Shown: positions 52,441 through 61,640 of the stretch, one piece after another
Layout of the letters: every line of letters starts with the position of its first letter
How positions within the stretch are numbered: the stretch's first letter is position 1
Source: Longibaculum muris
GTDB lineage: Bacteria > Bacillota_I > Bacilli_A > Erysipelotrichales > Coprobacillaceae
Assembly: GCF_004343035.1 (NCBI RefSeq)
Contig: NZ_SMCQ01000014.1
Span: 1-64,000 of the forward strand
DNA: 64,000 bases
Reading direction: 5' to 3'
Notes under the pieces: generated by a model
The model's input: the letters and a program-made list of their open reading frames with translations, nothing else
What the model was told of the DNA's origin: nothing
The model's database searches: none
Program-made: the position numbers and the translations under genes

Positions 52441-52489
52441 TTACTTTGTCATTATATAATAATTTGTTTGATATTTACACATATATTTC

Positions 52490-52526
52490 AAAAAATACTG
52501 GTCATAGATATTTCTATCTATGACCA
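52490..52526 (-). terminator. Terminator after the second Rpn nuclease gene
   Basis: GGTCATAGATA pairs perfectly with TATCTATGACC over a 4-nt loop, then AGTATTTTTT on the minus strand. Confidence 0.88.
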
Positions 52527-52531
52527 TTGTA

Positions 52532-53338
52532 TTAGTTTGTACAAATAATTACTCTTATAAGTTTTGGTCTTTCTTCTTCAGGTAATCCTAATTCTTCCAT
52601 TGCTTCTTGATATGATATATTATGTTTCACGGCATAATTATTAATCATTTCAGCTTTTCCTTTTTGCCTTCCTTCATTAAATCCATCTTGTTTAGCCTTT
52701 TTTTCAAATTGACTTATACTTTCACACATTGCTTCTATCCCTCCTCGATCTTCTTTATAAAAACGTACTCTTTCTTTTAAAACTTCATAATACATATCAT
52801 CAGGATTTACATATACCAAATCATGGGCAAGTTTTCCTATTGGTGATTCATCCTGATATGCTGTATTCATAAAAATCAAATCTAAACCTTTTTGAGCTAT
52901 ATGATCATATTCATCATTTTCATCATGATCTATATAGTAAACTGTTTTCCCTTCATCAAATATATCTTCATTTGTAATAATGACAGTCGAAATAATTGGT
53001 AAACGACTCCACTCATGATTTGGCCAACTTGCTTTATTGAACTCTCTTTCTTCATACACCTCATTTCTTGTTTTGGCTGCATACTCTTGGGTATGTACAC
53101 ACACTCCAACAAAATGTCTCCCTTCTAATTCAAAGATAAAATCAAAAGGTAGATTATCTCTTTGAAATTCATATTTTGAATATACAGAAATAATATCTCC
53201 TTCATTAGGAAAGACAATATCTTTGAACAATTGGATACAACGATAATCTCTAAAAACTATCTTCATAAAGAGATTATCCATCAAACAACTTTGTTGAATT
53301 GCTGTTTCATACATTTCTTTTGTTATTTCAGTCTCCAT
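52532..53338 (-). CDS. Rpn/PD-(D/E)XK nuclease family protein (putative transposase)
   Basis: A 268-residue protein from the ATG at 53338, with GAGAGGTG upstream. The N-terminal MKIVFRDYRCIQLFKDIVFP and the core LPFDFIFELEGRHFVGV follow the Rpn-family layout, and the C-terminal EAMCESISQFEKKAKQDGFN plus GRQKGKAEM tail is also typical. In the position of the expected E-x-Q motif I read VGVCVHTQ, so a catalytic Glu may have been lost. Its upstream segment resembles that of the Rpn gene at 3044-4015. It lies between the B12 riboswitch operon and crcB. Confidence 0.75.
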   Translation of the reverse strand: METEITKEMYETAIQQSCLMDNLFMKIVFRDYRCIQLFKDIVFPNEGDIISVYSKYEFQRDNLPFDFIFELEGRHFVGVCVHTQEYAAKTRNEVYEEREFNKASWPNHEWSRLPIISTVIITNEDIFDEGKTVYYIDHDENDEYDHIAQKGLDLIFMNTAYQDESPIGKLAHDLVYVNPDDMYYEVLKERVRFYKEDRGGIEAMCESISQFEKKAKQDGFNEGRQKGKAEMINNYAVKHNISYQEAMEELGLPEEERPKLIRVIICTN

Positions 53339-53399
53339 TTTTTTCACCTCTCTTTCTTTTTAATTTTGAGAAAGTTTTCTTGATTTATCTTTTTATCAA

Positions 53400-53482
53400 A
53401 TAACCCCTCTACTATATATATACGAACCTAACCCCCCCCATTTTTCTTTTTTTATTTTCATTTCACATAAATTTCACATAAT
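53400..53482 (-). promoter_or_regulatory. Upstream element shared with the Rpn gene at 3044-4015
   Basis: On the minus strand: a TTATGTGAAA direct repeat, AAAATAAAAAAAG, a run of G and TTCGTATATATATAG, then AGGGG. The order and spacing match the region upstream of the gene at 3044-4015, although the hairpin there is not conserved. Confidence 0.45.
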
Positions 53483-53488
53483 CCAATT

Positions 53489-53517
53489 AAAAAAAGAGAT
53501 TTCTCAAAAGAAATCTC
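53489..53517 (-). terminator. Terminator after crcB
   Basis: GAGATTTC pairs perfectly with GAAATCTC over a 6-nt loop, with TTTTTTT following on the minus strand. Confidence 0.82.
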
Positions 53518-53877
53518 CTATAAACGAATAATCTGTTTCCCAAGCCATACCCCTATTAAACATCCCATCACACTCAATCCAATATATAACAATGAAACGC
53601 CATACTTTCCCATATCCATCAAATTCATAGCCTCTAATGAAAACGTAGAGAATGTTGTAAAGCCTCCACAAACCCCAGTCTTTAAAAACAATGTCATTGA
53701 TGAAGATATATTCTCTCTTTCAGCCAAACCAACAACAATCCCAATCAATAATGCTCCTAACATATTTGTTATTAAAGTTAAGATTGGAAAATCATTTTTA
53801 ATAGGTAAACAACTGATTCCATATCTTAAAATAGCACCAATTGCTCCACCTATTCCAACATATATAAATTTATCCAT
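53518..53877 (-). CDS. crcB: Fluoride efflux channel CrcB/Fluc
   Basis: A 119-residue membrane protein with four segments. IGGAIGAILRYGISCL opens the protein, and GVCGGFTTFSTFSLEAMNL is the CrcB/Fluc signature with the fluoride-path Phe and Ser residues. It forms dimers that pass fluoride out. The gene starts right after the stop of the WecA/TagO-like gene (53880), so the two are translationally coupled. No fluoride riboswitch (crcB RNA) is visible upstream. Many Firmicutes carry two crcB genes; only one is in this window. Confidence 0.93.
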   Translation of the reverse strand: MDKFIYVGIGGAIGAILRYGISCLPIKNDFPILTLITNMLGALLIGIVVGLAERENISSSMTLFLKTGVCGGFTTFSTFSLEAMNLMDMGKYGVSLLYIGLSVMGCLIGVWLGKQIIRL

Positions 53878-53879
53878 AA

Positions 53880-55580
53880 TTATTCTTCCATTGCAACAAC
53901 ACTAAATCTTTGATTTTTTTCAATTAAAGTGACTGTTGTTGTGTATTCTTCTACATTTAAAATTGGATTCACATCAGCAAATGTTATTTTAATTCTTACA
54001 TCATAATAACTATAATCTTCTAATCCAGATAAAGCTTTATATGAATCTTGATTAGAAATGATATCATAATGAATAACTTCTGGTAAATCTGTTTGATTTT
54101 TTATAAAGGTATTTGCATTCTTATAATATCCATTTTTAGCATAAGCTGTAAAATCATCTTTTTTATCACTATAGAAATAATGAATACCACCTATTTGATT
54201 TTCTTTTTTATTAGATAAAGTAAAATAATCAGCCAAGAAATATGCTGCCACATCTTGTCTTATATCTGGTTTATTATTTCTTTCAATAGCCGTTTTTAAT
54301 TGATTATAAATATCACTCATTAGTTCTGTTTCATTATCAGCTTCTTTATATTCGACTGTTTGAACAGGTTTATGTGTAGGAGTTGAATTTTGTTTATTGA
54401 AAGCAAAGACAAGTGAAAAGATAATTGCTATAACAATAAGTGCAATAACCGCATACTTCTTCTTTGCTCTTTCAACAATTCTACGATAGGGTTTAGTATC
54501 TTTAATCGAAGGTAAATATTCACTTTTAATAAAAATATTCATAATTGTTAAAACTGGTTTATATTTACGATCTATCATATTTGTTGCTTCAACAAAGACT
54601 TCAAATAATAACATTAGTGTTAAAAAGAGAATAGTTGCTGCTATTTTATCATAAAGATAGATGTATGAACAAAGTGAGAATAATATTGTTACTACATATA
54701 AAATGAGAACACTTTTTGTTTGACCTAATTCTAATGAAAACATTAACTTATGATGTAAATGATTCTTATCGGCTTCACTAAAGCTTTTATGATGAACTTT
54801 TCTTCTAATAATTGCAATTAAAGTATCCATAATAGGAACCATTAAAACAACGATTGGTGCTCCTAAAGTAAAGAACGATGAACTCTTATAACCAAAGCCT
54901 AATAAAGAAATAACAGCTATCATATAACCAATAAACAAAGCTCCACAGTCTCCTAAAAAGACAGAAGCAGGATGAAAGTTATAAACCAAGAAACCACCAA
55001 TAGCTCCAGCAAGAAGTAAAGACAAAGATGAAATATCGGTTCTTCCATAAGTTAAAGAAGTCAAAGATATTGTCACTAAGACAATAATTGAAATTCCTCC
55101 ACATAAACCATCTAATCCATCAATCAAATTCACTGCATTACTAATCCCTACAATCCATCCAATCGTAATAATAATTGCAATAACATGAGAAAAAGAAGAT
55201 GGCAAAAATGGAATTATAAACCCTTTTAAAGAAATTCCTCCATAAACAATAACAACCAATGCCGCAATAATCTGTCCTAACATTTTAAATTTAGGCGATA
55301 AATCATGAATATCATCATAGAACCCTGTTAAAAATACAATAAAACCACCAATCAATATTGAATTGATTTGAATATCGGTTTTTAAAAAAATCATTGTTCC
55401 AATTAAGAAACTTGCATAAATAGCATAACCACCAGTTCTTGCAATAATTCCTTTATGGATTGTTCTTTTATTTGTATGAGCAATGATACCAAGTTTTTTT
55501 GATACTTTGCTTACAATAGGAACAAGAATTAAACTTATGATAAATGTTACCACAAAAGATAAACATATTTCTAAACTCAT
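53880..55580 (-). CDS. Undecaprenyl-phosphate GlcNAc-1-phosphate transferase-like (WecA/TagO family) with C-terminal soluble domain
   Basis: A 566-residue protein. The N-terminal 340 residues form the 10-11-helix glycosyltransferase-4 domain with GFYDDIHDLSP (the DDxxD-like motif), NAVNLIDGLDGL and NHLHHKLM (His-rich C-terminal motif). It transfers a sugar-1-phosphate, usually GlcNAc-1-P, to undecaprenyl phosphate, the first step of wall teichoic acid or capsule linkers. A further membrane segment (about 377-396) is followed by about 170 residues with no clear homology, which would face outside. WecA/TagO are normally about 350 residues, so the tail is unusual. The next gene is crcB. Confidence 0.85.
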   Translation of the reverse strand: MSLEICLSFVVTFIISLILVPIVSKVSKKLGIIAHTNKRTIHKGIIARTGGYAIYASFLIGTMIFLKTDIQINSILIGGFIVFLTGFYDDIHDLSPKFKMLGQIIAALVVIVYGGISLKGFIIPFLPSSFSHVIAIIITIGWIVGISNAVNLIDGLDGLCGGISIIVLVTISLTSLTYGRTDISSLSLLLAGAIGGFLVYNFHPASVFLGDCGALFIGYMIAVISLLGFGYKSSSFFTLGAPIVVLMVPIMDTLIAIIRRKVHHKSFSEADKNHLHHKLMFSLELGQTKSVLILYVVTILFSLCSYIYLYDKIAATILFLTLMLLFEVFVEATNMIDRKYKPVLTIMNIFIKSEYLPSIKDTKPYRRIVERAKKKYAVIALIVIAIIFSLVFAFNKQNSTPTHKPVQTVEYKEADNETELMSDIYNQLKTAIERNNKPDIRQDVAAYFLADYFTLSNKKENQIGGIHYFYSDKKDDFTAYAKNGYYKNANTFIKNQTDLPEVIHYDIISNQDSYKALSGLEDYSYYDVRIKITFADVNPILNVEEYTTTVTLIEKNQRFSVVAMEE

Positions 55581-55704
55581 ATCAATGCCCCTTTCTTTAA
55601 TGTATTATATTACAAATTGAAGCAAATTTATAGAAAATCTTTTTTACCCTTAAATATTTATTATAAAAATGGTATAATGATGGCGTACAAGGAGGAAAAC
55701 GAAT

Positions 55705-56856
55705 ATGCACAAATTAGGTATTTCCGTATACCCAGATAAATCTCCTAGAGATGAGGTATACGCATACATGGAAAAAGCTGCTAAATTGGGATATAGCAGA
55801 ATTTTTACATGTTTCTTATCTATCCCTGAAGATAAAAGGGAAAGTTATTTAGTTGAATTTAAGGAATTTATGACAAAGGCTCATGAATTAGGATTTGAGG
55901 TTGCTGCCGATACAAATCCAGAAGTCTTTAAATTAATTGGAGCAACTCCAGATAATTTAAAACCATTCGCTGATTTGGGACTTGATATTATCAGAATGGA
56001 TGGAAACTTTGGTACTCAAGGGGATATTCAATTAACACGTAATCCTTACAATATTAAAATTGAATTTAATGCAAGTATGGATATGGGTGTTGAATTATTA
56101 ATTAATAGAGGTGGTAACAAGGATCAAATGACTATGTGCCATAACTTCTTCCCAGAACGTTATTCTGGTTTGGATTTTGATTTATTTATGGAATACAATA
56201 GTTATTGGAAAGAATTAAATTTACATACTGCTGCTTTTGTTTCTAGTAACAATGAAAATACAATTGGACCATGGGAAGTTTTCTGTGGTTTACCAACTGT
56301 TGAAATTATGAGAGGTTTACCAATTGATCTTCAAGCTCGTTATTTATTAGCAACTGGTGATGTTGATGATATTTTAATTGGTAACTATCCTGCTAGTGAT
56401 GAAGAATTAGAAGCTTTAGCTAATGTTGATTTACAAGTTCTTCAAATTAGAGTTGATGAAGCAGAAGGTGTTATTGATAATGAAAGAATGGTTATGTATG
56501 AATATGCTCCTCATTGGGATCGTTATGATCATTCTTCATTTATGTTACGTTCTTCTATGTCAAGAGTTTGGTTTAAGGAAAAGAAAAGTGTTCAAGATGG
56601 ATCAGTTGCTACAGTGGCAGATAAACAAATTGATTCACAATCTATTCCTTATAGAGATCCAGGTAAGAAAGTCTTTACTCGTGGTGATGTATTAGTTGTT
56701 AATGATAATTTAGCTCATTATCGTGGAGAATTAGAAATTGTTTTAACTGAGATTCCTAATGATGGTGAACGTAATTTAGTAGCAACAGTCAAACCTGAAG
56801 AATTAATGTTATTGGATTTTGTAAAACCAGGACATCATTTTAAAATTACTAAATAA
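55705..56856 (+). CDS. mupG: MupG-like 6-phospho-N-acetylmuramidase (DUF871 family)
   Basis: A 383-residue cytoplasmic protein. The barrel opening HKLGISVYPDKSPRDEVYAY, then LGFEVAADTNPEVFKL and DIIRMDGNFG, follow the DUF871/MupG pattern. In Gram-positives MupG splits MurNAc-6-P-GlcNAc disaccharides imported by a PTS, in cell-wall recycling. GGAGG lies before the ATG. A TATAAT (55672-55677) with a weak TTAAAT 17 nt upstream is a likely promoter. No MurQ or MurP gene is nearby. Confidence 0.9.
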   Translation: MHKLGISVYPDKSPRDEVYAYMEKAAKLGYSRIFTCFLSIPEDKRESYLVEFKEFMTKAHELGFEVAADTNPEVFKLIGATPDNLKPFADLGLDIIRMDGNFGTQGDIQLTRNPYNIKIEFNASMDMGVELLINRGGNKDQMTMCHNFFPERYSGLDFDLFMEYNSYWKELNLHTAAFVSSNNENTIGPWEVFCGLPTVEIMRGLPIDLQARYLLATGDVDDILIGNYPASDEELEALANVDLQVLQIRVDEAEGVIDNERMVMYEYAPHWDRYDHSSFMLRSSMSRVWFKEKKSVQDGSVATVADKQIDSQSIPYRDPGKKVFTRGDVLVVNDNLAHYRGELEIVLTEIPNDGERNLVATVKPEELMLLDFVKPGHHFKITK

Positions 56857-56860
56857 GTAA

Positions 56861-56895
56861 AAAAGTAACAAGTACATTTTGTATTTGTTACTTTT
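56861..56895. terminator. Bidirectional terminator between convergent genes
   Basis: AAAAGTAACA and AGTAC-like arms pair with GTATTTGTTACTTTT across a small loop; both strands end in T-runs. Confidence 0.8.
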
Positions 56896-57589
56896 CTTTT
56901 GCTAAATGACTTTTTCCATTAGCATAATTAATATTAACTCCAGGTTGAACATTATAGACAAAGACATTAAATTCAATATCTAATCCTTCATCTTCTACTG
57001 ACATAGCTTCCATGATGACACCATCAGCTACAAGATTATCTCCCTCATAAACTGGTGTTACACGATATAAAACATGATTGTTTGTTTCTTTTACATAATC
57101 AGCAACCATATTTTCAAAATATAACATACCTTTGGTATTCATATATCTTGTTCCAGTGATTAAATTTCTTTCATTAGCATTTTCTCCAGTTAACTGATAA
57201 CCAATCAAATGACAACGATTATATAAATATTTTCCATCAACAAAATCATATTTTATAGTTTGCCAGCCACTAGGCTTTACTTGTCCTATAGAACCTCTTT
57301 TTTCTGTAGGCATTGTCTTTTTAGAAACATTAGCATAAGCTACTCCACATCTTCCTAATGAGTCTAATGGACTATATTTTTCAAATGATTTAGTCGTTAA
57401 ATCTTTTTCAGTGAAATATGGTTTTCCATCATTAAGTTCAACATAAGGCTTGTTTTTATAAGCTGGAATATCTTCAATATTTTGTACACTCTCTGGTTGA
57501 TTAAGTTGAGTTGTGATATAACCACCAACAACGACAGCTAGTGCTACAACTAAACTATAGATTTTCTTTTTATATGTTTTCTTTCGCAT
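56888..57589 (-). CDS. Secreted/anchored DNA/RNA non-specific endonuclease
   Basis: A 233-residue protein with an N-terminal membrane or signal segment (about 10-28). The nuclease domain has NRCHLIGYQLTGENANERNL, in which His and Asn are the catalytic and Mg ligands corresponding to the DRGH-type motif in S. pneumoniae EndA and NucA. NTKGMLYFE and CHLIG are typical of the streptococcal Sda/EndA branch. It probably degrades extracellular DNA or RNA for nutrient or competence purposes. AAAGGAAT lies before the ATG. A small conserved gene precedes it by 3 nt. Confidence 0.88.
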   Translation of the reverse strand: MRKKTYKKKIYSLVVALAVVVGGYITTQLNQPESVQNIEDIPAYKNKPYVELNDGKPYFTEKDLTTKSFEKYSPLDSLGRCGVAYANVSKKTMPTEKRGSIGQVKPSGWQTIKYDFVDGKYLYNRCHLIGYQLTGENANERNLITGTRYMNTKGMLYFENMVADYVKETNNHVLYRVTPVYEGDNLVADGVIMEAMSVEDEGLDIEFNVFVYNVQPGVNINYANGKSHLAKEK

Positions 57590-57592
57590 ACT

Positions 57593-57988
57593 TTATTCCT
57601 TTCGATAAATAACTTGAGTAATAAGATCATGTGAAGATCCTGCAAATTCTTCTTGACTCACAATAACAAACTGATTTAAATCAATATTCAAATAAAAATC
57701 TGCCGGATATTCTCTATTCCAATAAAATAAAATAACTTCATCAATATCCTTACAATCAATACTCACATTCTCAATTAAACAATAATCATTATCCTTAGCT
57801 ATATCCATAAACTTCTCATCAACAATCGCTTCATCAAATAAATCCTGATATAACTGATAAGAATATTGATTCATATAAAGCTTCTTTGTTATAGTCTTAA
57901 TTCTCTCTCTTACAATCCTATCTTGTGATTGTCTCCTATGATGAAACATTAATCCTAAATTTTCATCAACACAAGCAATAATCTTCAT
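57593..57988 (-). CDS. Conserved small protein often annotated as ribonuclease Z-like
   Basis: A 131-residue protein. It starts MKIIACVDENLGLMF, then HHRRQSQDRIVRERI and ends EEFAGSSHDLITQVIYRK. The combination of HRRQSQDR and EFAGSSH is conserved in Firmicutes but no metal-beta-lactamase motif is present, so the database name 'ribonuclease Z' for some relatives is doubtful. Function unknown. GAGGTGAG lies upstream. It overlaps the promoter side of the nuclease gene, so the two share a transcript. Confidence 0.65.
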   Translation of the reverse strand: MKIIACVDENLGLMFHHRRQSQDRIVRERIKTITKKLYMNQYSYQLYQDLFDEAIVDEKFMDIAKDNDYCLIENVSIDCKDIDEVILFYWNREYPADFYLNIDLNQFVIVSQEEFAGSSHDLITQVIYRKE

Positions 57989-58021
57989 AATCTCACCTCA
58001 TTAGATATCTATTTTATAATG

Positions 58022-58059
58022 AAAGAAAAACTTATTCAATAATGAATCGAATAAGTTTT
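58022..58059 (-). terminator. Terminator after the ribokinase operon
   Basis: AAAACTTATTC pairs with GAATAAGTTTT across an 11-nt loop, followed by TC-rich sequence on the minus strand. Confidence 0.7.
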
Positions 58060-58981
58060 AATATTTTTCATTCATATAATCAATAACTTCCTGATAAGTA
58101 GGAATAACTTCTTGTCCACCATTTCGAGAAACTTTAATTCCCGCAGCAATATTCGCATATTTAACTGCTTCTACTAAATCATTTGTTTTCACATATTGAC
58201 TTGCTAGAGCTCCAGCAAAAGTATCCCCTGCTCCTACAGTATTTAAAGCTTTGACTTTAATTGATGGGATATACGTTGTTTGTCCTGATTGATAAACAAG
58301 ATTTCCTTTTGATCCCATTTTAATAATACAATTCTTGACACCAAGTTCTTCAATTTTCTTAGCTGCTAATAAAGCTGATTCTTGATTATCTACATGTATT
58401 CCTGTAATCATTTGTGTTTCTTGTTGATTAGGTGTAATAACATCAGCATATTTTAAGACTTCTGGAAAATAGGCCCCTGCTGGTGCTGGATCTAAAATCA
58501 CAAACATCCCTTTTTCTTTTGCTAGTTGCATAACTTTTATAATAGCTTCTGGACTTGTTTCCATCTGCAGCAATAAGATCTTTGCTTCAATCTTTGACAT
58601 TGTTTCTTGAATATAATCTAAAGGAATTGTTAAATTAGCACCTAGACTACCTGCCATTGTATTTTCACCATGTTCATCTACAAAGATAACATACATTCCT
58701 GTTCCTGATTCTTCACTCAAGAGAATCTTATCAGTACCAACGCCATAGCTTTGTAAATTCTGCAACATTTGCTTTCCAGAGCTATCTTTTCCTACGGAAC
58801 TAATAAATAACATCTGACTCCCTTGTTTAGCTACAGTAATCGCCTGATTTGCCCCTTTTCCACCAGGAATCGTTTCAATCTTTTTAGCTAAAACAGAATC
58901 ACCATAATGAGGATAATCTTTAACATGTGTAACAACATCTAAATTAATACTTCCAAATACTACAACATCATATGTATTCAT
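58058..58981 (-). CDS. rbsK: Ribokinase
   Basis: A 307-residue PfkB-family kinase that phosphorylates D-ribose to ribose-5-phosphate. GSINLDVVTHV is the substrate-binding opening, GGKGANQAITVAK the GGKGAN signature, and NTVGAGDTFAGA the anion hole and catalytic Asp region. The start is the ATG at 58981 with GAGGAG upstream. Two Cof HAD genes precede it in the same operon, which suggests a pentose or sugar-phosphate salvage role, with the phosphatases perhaps balancing the pool. Confidence 0.9.
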   Translation of the reverse strand: MNTYDVVVFGSINLDVVTHVKDYPHYGDSVLAKKIETIPGGKGANQAITVAKQGSQMLFISSVGKDSSGKQMLQNLQSYGVGTDKILLSEESGTGMYVIFVDEHGENTMAGSLGANLTIPLDYIQETMSKIEAKILLLQMETSPEAIIKVMQLAKEKGMFVILDPAPAGAYFPEVLKYADVITPNQQETQMITGIHVDNQESALLAAKKIEELGVKNCIIKMGSKGNLVYQSGQTTYIPSIKVKALNTVGAGDTFAGALASQYVKTNDLVEAVKYANIAAGIKVSRNGGQEVIPTYQEVIDYMNEKY

Positions 58982-58993
58982 ATACATTCTCCT

Positions 58994-59782
58994 CTACAAA
59001 TCAAATAATTCATTTAACTTATGAGCAACACCATCTTCATGAATACTTAAACAAACTGTTTCAGCTTTCTCTTTAATAATCTCAATTGCATTTCCCATCG
59101 CAATAGGATGAGCCACTGTTTCAAACATTTCTACATCATTAGGTCCATCTCCAAAACAATAACTATTATCAAGTGAAATATTTAATTCATTTAAGACATC
59201 TAAAATTCCTGTTGCTTTTGAAACATCCTTAGCATAAACTTCCATACTATGATTATCAGGATGTAATTCATATGCAAACTTACCATAACATGATTTTGCA
59301 TATTCTAATTCTTCTTGATTCTTAACCCATACTTCCATTTTCACTGTCTTTTTAATAATTTCATCTTCATCATAATCAAAACAGAAATTCTTAAAATCAA
59401 TATTACATGTAGAATAAAATTTTAAAAGACATTCATTATTTTTATTCATATAACAAGCATCTGGAGTTTGTAAAACATATTCTATATCTTTTAAAGATAA
59501 CTTTTGACATAATTGTTTTACATCTTCTTGATTCATAACTCTCACACTTAAATCTTGATTCTTATATTTAATATTAGCACCATTAGCTAATACATAACCA
59601 TCAAAACCTATATTTTTTACATTATCAGCAATATATCCATAAGGTCTCCCACTAGCAATAAAACATAGATGACCCTTTTGTTGTGTTTTAGCAATAGCTT
59701 CTCTTACTGCTGGAGTAATTCCTCCTAGTTCAGGAAGATACAATGTTCCATCAATATCAAAAAATATAATCTTCTTATTCAT
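58994..59782 (-). CDS. Cof-type HAD-IIB phosphatase
   Basis: A 262-residue HAD phosphatase. Motif I is KIIFFDIDGTLYLP, the C-terminal motif IV reads CFGDGPNDVEMFE, then IAMGNAIEIIKE. It starts at the ATG at 59782, 2 nt after the preceding HAD stop, with only a weak upstream site, suggesting coupling. It is second in the HAD-HAD-ribokinase unit. Confidence 0.88.
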   Translation of the reverse strand: MNKKIIFFDIDGTLYLPELGGITPAVREAIAKTQQKGHLCFIASGRPYGYIADNVKNIGFDGYVLANGANIKYKNQDLSVRVMNQEDVKQLCQKLSLKDIEYVLQTPDACYMNKNNECLLKFYSTCNIDFKNFCFDYDEDEIIKKTVKMEVWVKNQEELEYAKSCYGKFAYELHPDNHSMEVYAKDVSKATGILDVLNELNISLDNSYCFGDGPNDVEMFETVAHPIAMGNAIEIIKEKAETVCLSIHEDGVAHKLNELFDL

Positions 59783-59783
59783 A

Positions 59784-60563
59784 CTAATCAATCCATCCAA
59801 AATGTTTACAAGCATTATAAATACCATCATCATCGGCATCACTTGTAATATAAGTTGCTTTTTCTTTTAACTCATCAATAGCATTCCCCATTGCTATAGA
59901 AGTCCATTCATCAATAAACATACTTAAATCATTCTTTTCATCACCAAACACAACAACATCCTTATAATCACCACCAAAATGATCAACAATAGCTTTAATT
60001 CCTACTGACTTATCTCCTGGTTCAACAAATAAATATTCTTTATGAAAACGACACCAAGGTAAATCATTCAATGTCTCTAACTTTTCTTCTTCAGGCGCAA
60101 AACATGCCACATAAACTTTAAAAATTTGATCAAAATCTCTTGGATCTAAACCATCTTGTACAACTGTATCCATATATATATCATGCGTAAAATCATAAAA
60201 ACGATTATCTGGAGCTAAACGTCTTGTTTCATTATCTGGTGAAATAGCCCAAATAAATCCTTTTTCCTTACACTCATCTACTAATGCGACACATTTATCA
60301 TAATCAAGTGGCTTGATTTCAATAAGTTCTTCATTTATTGTAATTCCATTACCACCATCACTTACCATATTTTTAAAACCTAATTCTTTCATATGATCTT
60401 TAGCCATTGCATAACTTCTTCCAGTCGCAATTGCTAAAAAATGTCCTTCTTCCTCTAATTTCTTTAATGCCAATTTTGTAGACTCAGGAATATATTGATT
60501 TCCTGGTGTTCCTACTGCTAAAGTTCCATCAATATCAAAAAAGAAAAACTTCTTTTTACCCAT
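59784..60563 (-). CDS. Cof-type HAD-IIB phosphatase, first gene of HAD-HAD-ribokinase operon
   Basis: A 259-residue HAD phosphatase. Motif I is FFFDIDGTLAVG, the C-terminal motif IV is VVFGDEKNDLSMFI followed by SIAMGNAIDELKE. The start is the ATG at 60563 with GGAGGTG upstream; a longer frame exists without a ribosome site. It is related to but clearly different from the following HAD gene. The sugar phosphate it acts on is unknown. Confidence 0.88.
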   Translation of the reverse strand: MGKKKFFFFDIDGTLAVGTPGNQYIPESTKLALKKLEEEGHFLAIATGRSYAMAKDHMKELGFKNMVSDGGNGITINEELIEIKPLDYDKCVALVDECKEKGFIWAISPDNETRRLAPDNRFYDFTHDIYMDTVVQDGLDPRDFDQIFKVYVACFAPEEEKLETLNDLPWCRFHKEYLFVEPGDKSVGIKAIVDHFGGDYKDVVVFGDEKNDLSMFIDEWTSIAMGNAIDELKEKATYITSDADDDGIYNACKHFGWID

Positions 60564-60627
60564 ACTTAACACCTCCGTCAATCATTCTAACAAAATAAAA
60601 ATATCTTGTCTCAAATTTACAAGAAAA

Positions 60628-60655
60628 GAAAAAAATAATGCCCGAAAGCATTATT
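60628..60655 (-). terminator. Terminator after mreB
   Basis: AATAATGC pairs perfectly with GCATTATT over CCGAAA, followed on the minus strand by TTTTTTTC. Confidence 0.85.
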
Positions 60656-61640
60656 TTAAATATTGAGTGTTTTCTAACATCACACCGCAACCTTCAGCAA
60701 CACAATCTAATGCGTTGTCAGCTACAAATACAGGAACTCCTAATCCTTCTTCTAAGAATTTATCTAAGTTATGAAGTAAAGCCCCTCCACCAGTTAAGAA
60801 AATACCTTTATTAACAATATCAGCTGATAATTCAGGTGGTGTTTGTTCAAGAACTTGTTTTGTTGCACGTAAGATTGTCATACAACATTCTTCTAAAGCT
60901 TCTTGAGTTTCTTTAGCACTTAATTGAATAGTATGAGGTAATCCAGTTACTAAGTCTCTACCTCTTACATCCATAACTGCAGTTGGATCTGCTTCATAAG
61001 CACTACCAATAGTAATTTTAATTTCTTCTGCTGTACGATCACCAATTAATAATTTGTATTTATCTTTAACAAATTTAATTAATTCAGCATCCATCTTATC
61101 CCCAGCAATCTTAAGAGATGTACTTGTTACAATATCACCTAATGAAAGAACAGCAACATCAGTTGTTCCCCCACCAATATCAACAACCATATTTCCAGAT
61201 GGTTTAGAAATATCTAAACCAGCTCCAATAGCTGCAACTTTTGGTTCTTCTTCAATATATACTCTTTTTGCTCCACATCTTAAAGCAACATCTTGAATAG
61301 CACTCTTTTCAATAGATGTAATATTAGATGGACAACAAATCAAGATTGTTGGTCTTGAGAAAACTCCTTTTAAATTTAATTTATTAATAAAATGAGTTAA
61401 TAATATTTCAGTAATTTGAAAATCTGCGATAACACCATCTTTAAGAGGACGAATAGCTTGAAACTTACCTGGAGTCTTTCCAAGCATATCTCTAGCTTCT
61501 TCACCTACAGCGATTGGTCTATTTGTCTCAGTATTAATAGTCACAACAGAAGGTTCATTAACAACAATACCTTCACCTTTAACATAAATAAGAATGTTAG
61601 CTGTTCCTAAGTCAATACCAATTTCCTTTGATAATTTCAT
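60651..61640 (-). CDS. mreB: Rod shape-determining protein MreB/Mbl
   Basis: A 329-residue actin-like ATPase that organises cell-wall synthesis. GIDLGTANILIYVKG (9-23) is the phosphate-1 motif, MVVDIGGGTTDVAVLSLG the phosphate-2 motif, and GIFLTGGGALLHNLDKFL the adenosine region. MreB, Mbl and MreBH cannot be separated with certainty here; it lacks neighbouring mreC/mreD, which suggests an Mbl-type copy. GGAGG lies before the ATG. Confidence 0.92.
   Translation of the reverse strand: MKLSKEIGIDLGTANILIYVKGEGIVVNEPSVVTINTETNRPIAVGEEARDMLGKTPGKFQAIRPLKDGVIADFQITEILLTHFINKLNLKGVFSRPTILICCPSNITSIEKSAIQDVALRCGAKRVYIEEEPKVAAIGAGLDISKPSGNMVVDIGGGTTDVAVLSLGDIVTSTSLKIAGDKMDAELIKFVKDKYKLLIGDRTAEEIKITIGSAYEADPTAVMDVRGRDLVTGLPHTIQLSAKETQEALEECCMTILRATKQVLEQTPPELSADIVNKGIFLTGGGALLHNLDKFLEEGLGVPVFVADNALDCVAEGCGVMLENTQYLK

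Noticed and set aside
53339-53880. Possible fluoride riboswitch upstream of crcB
   Set aside because: crcB starts right at the stop of the preceding gene. I saw no aptamer-like conserved blocks and no leader long enough to hold one.
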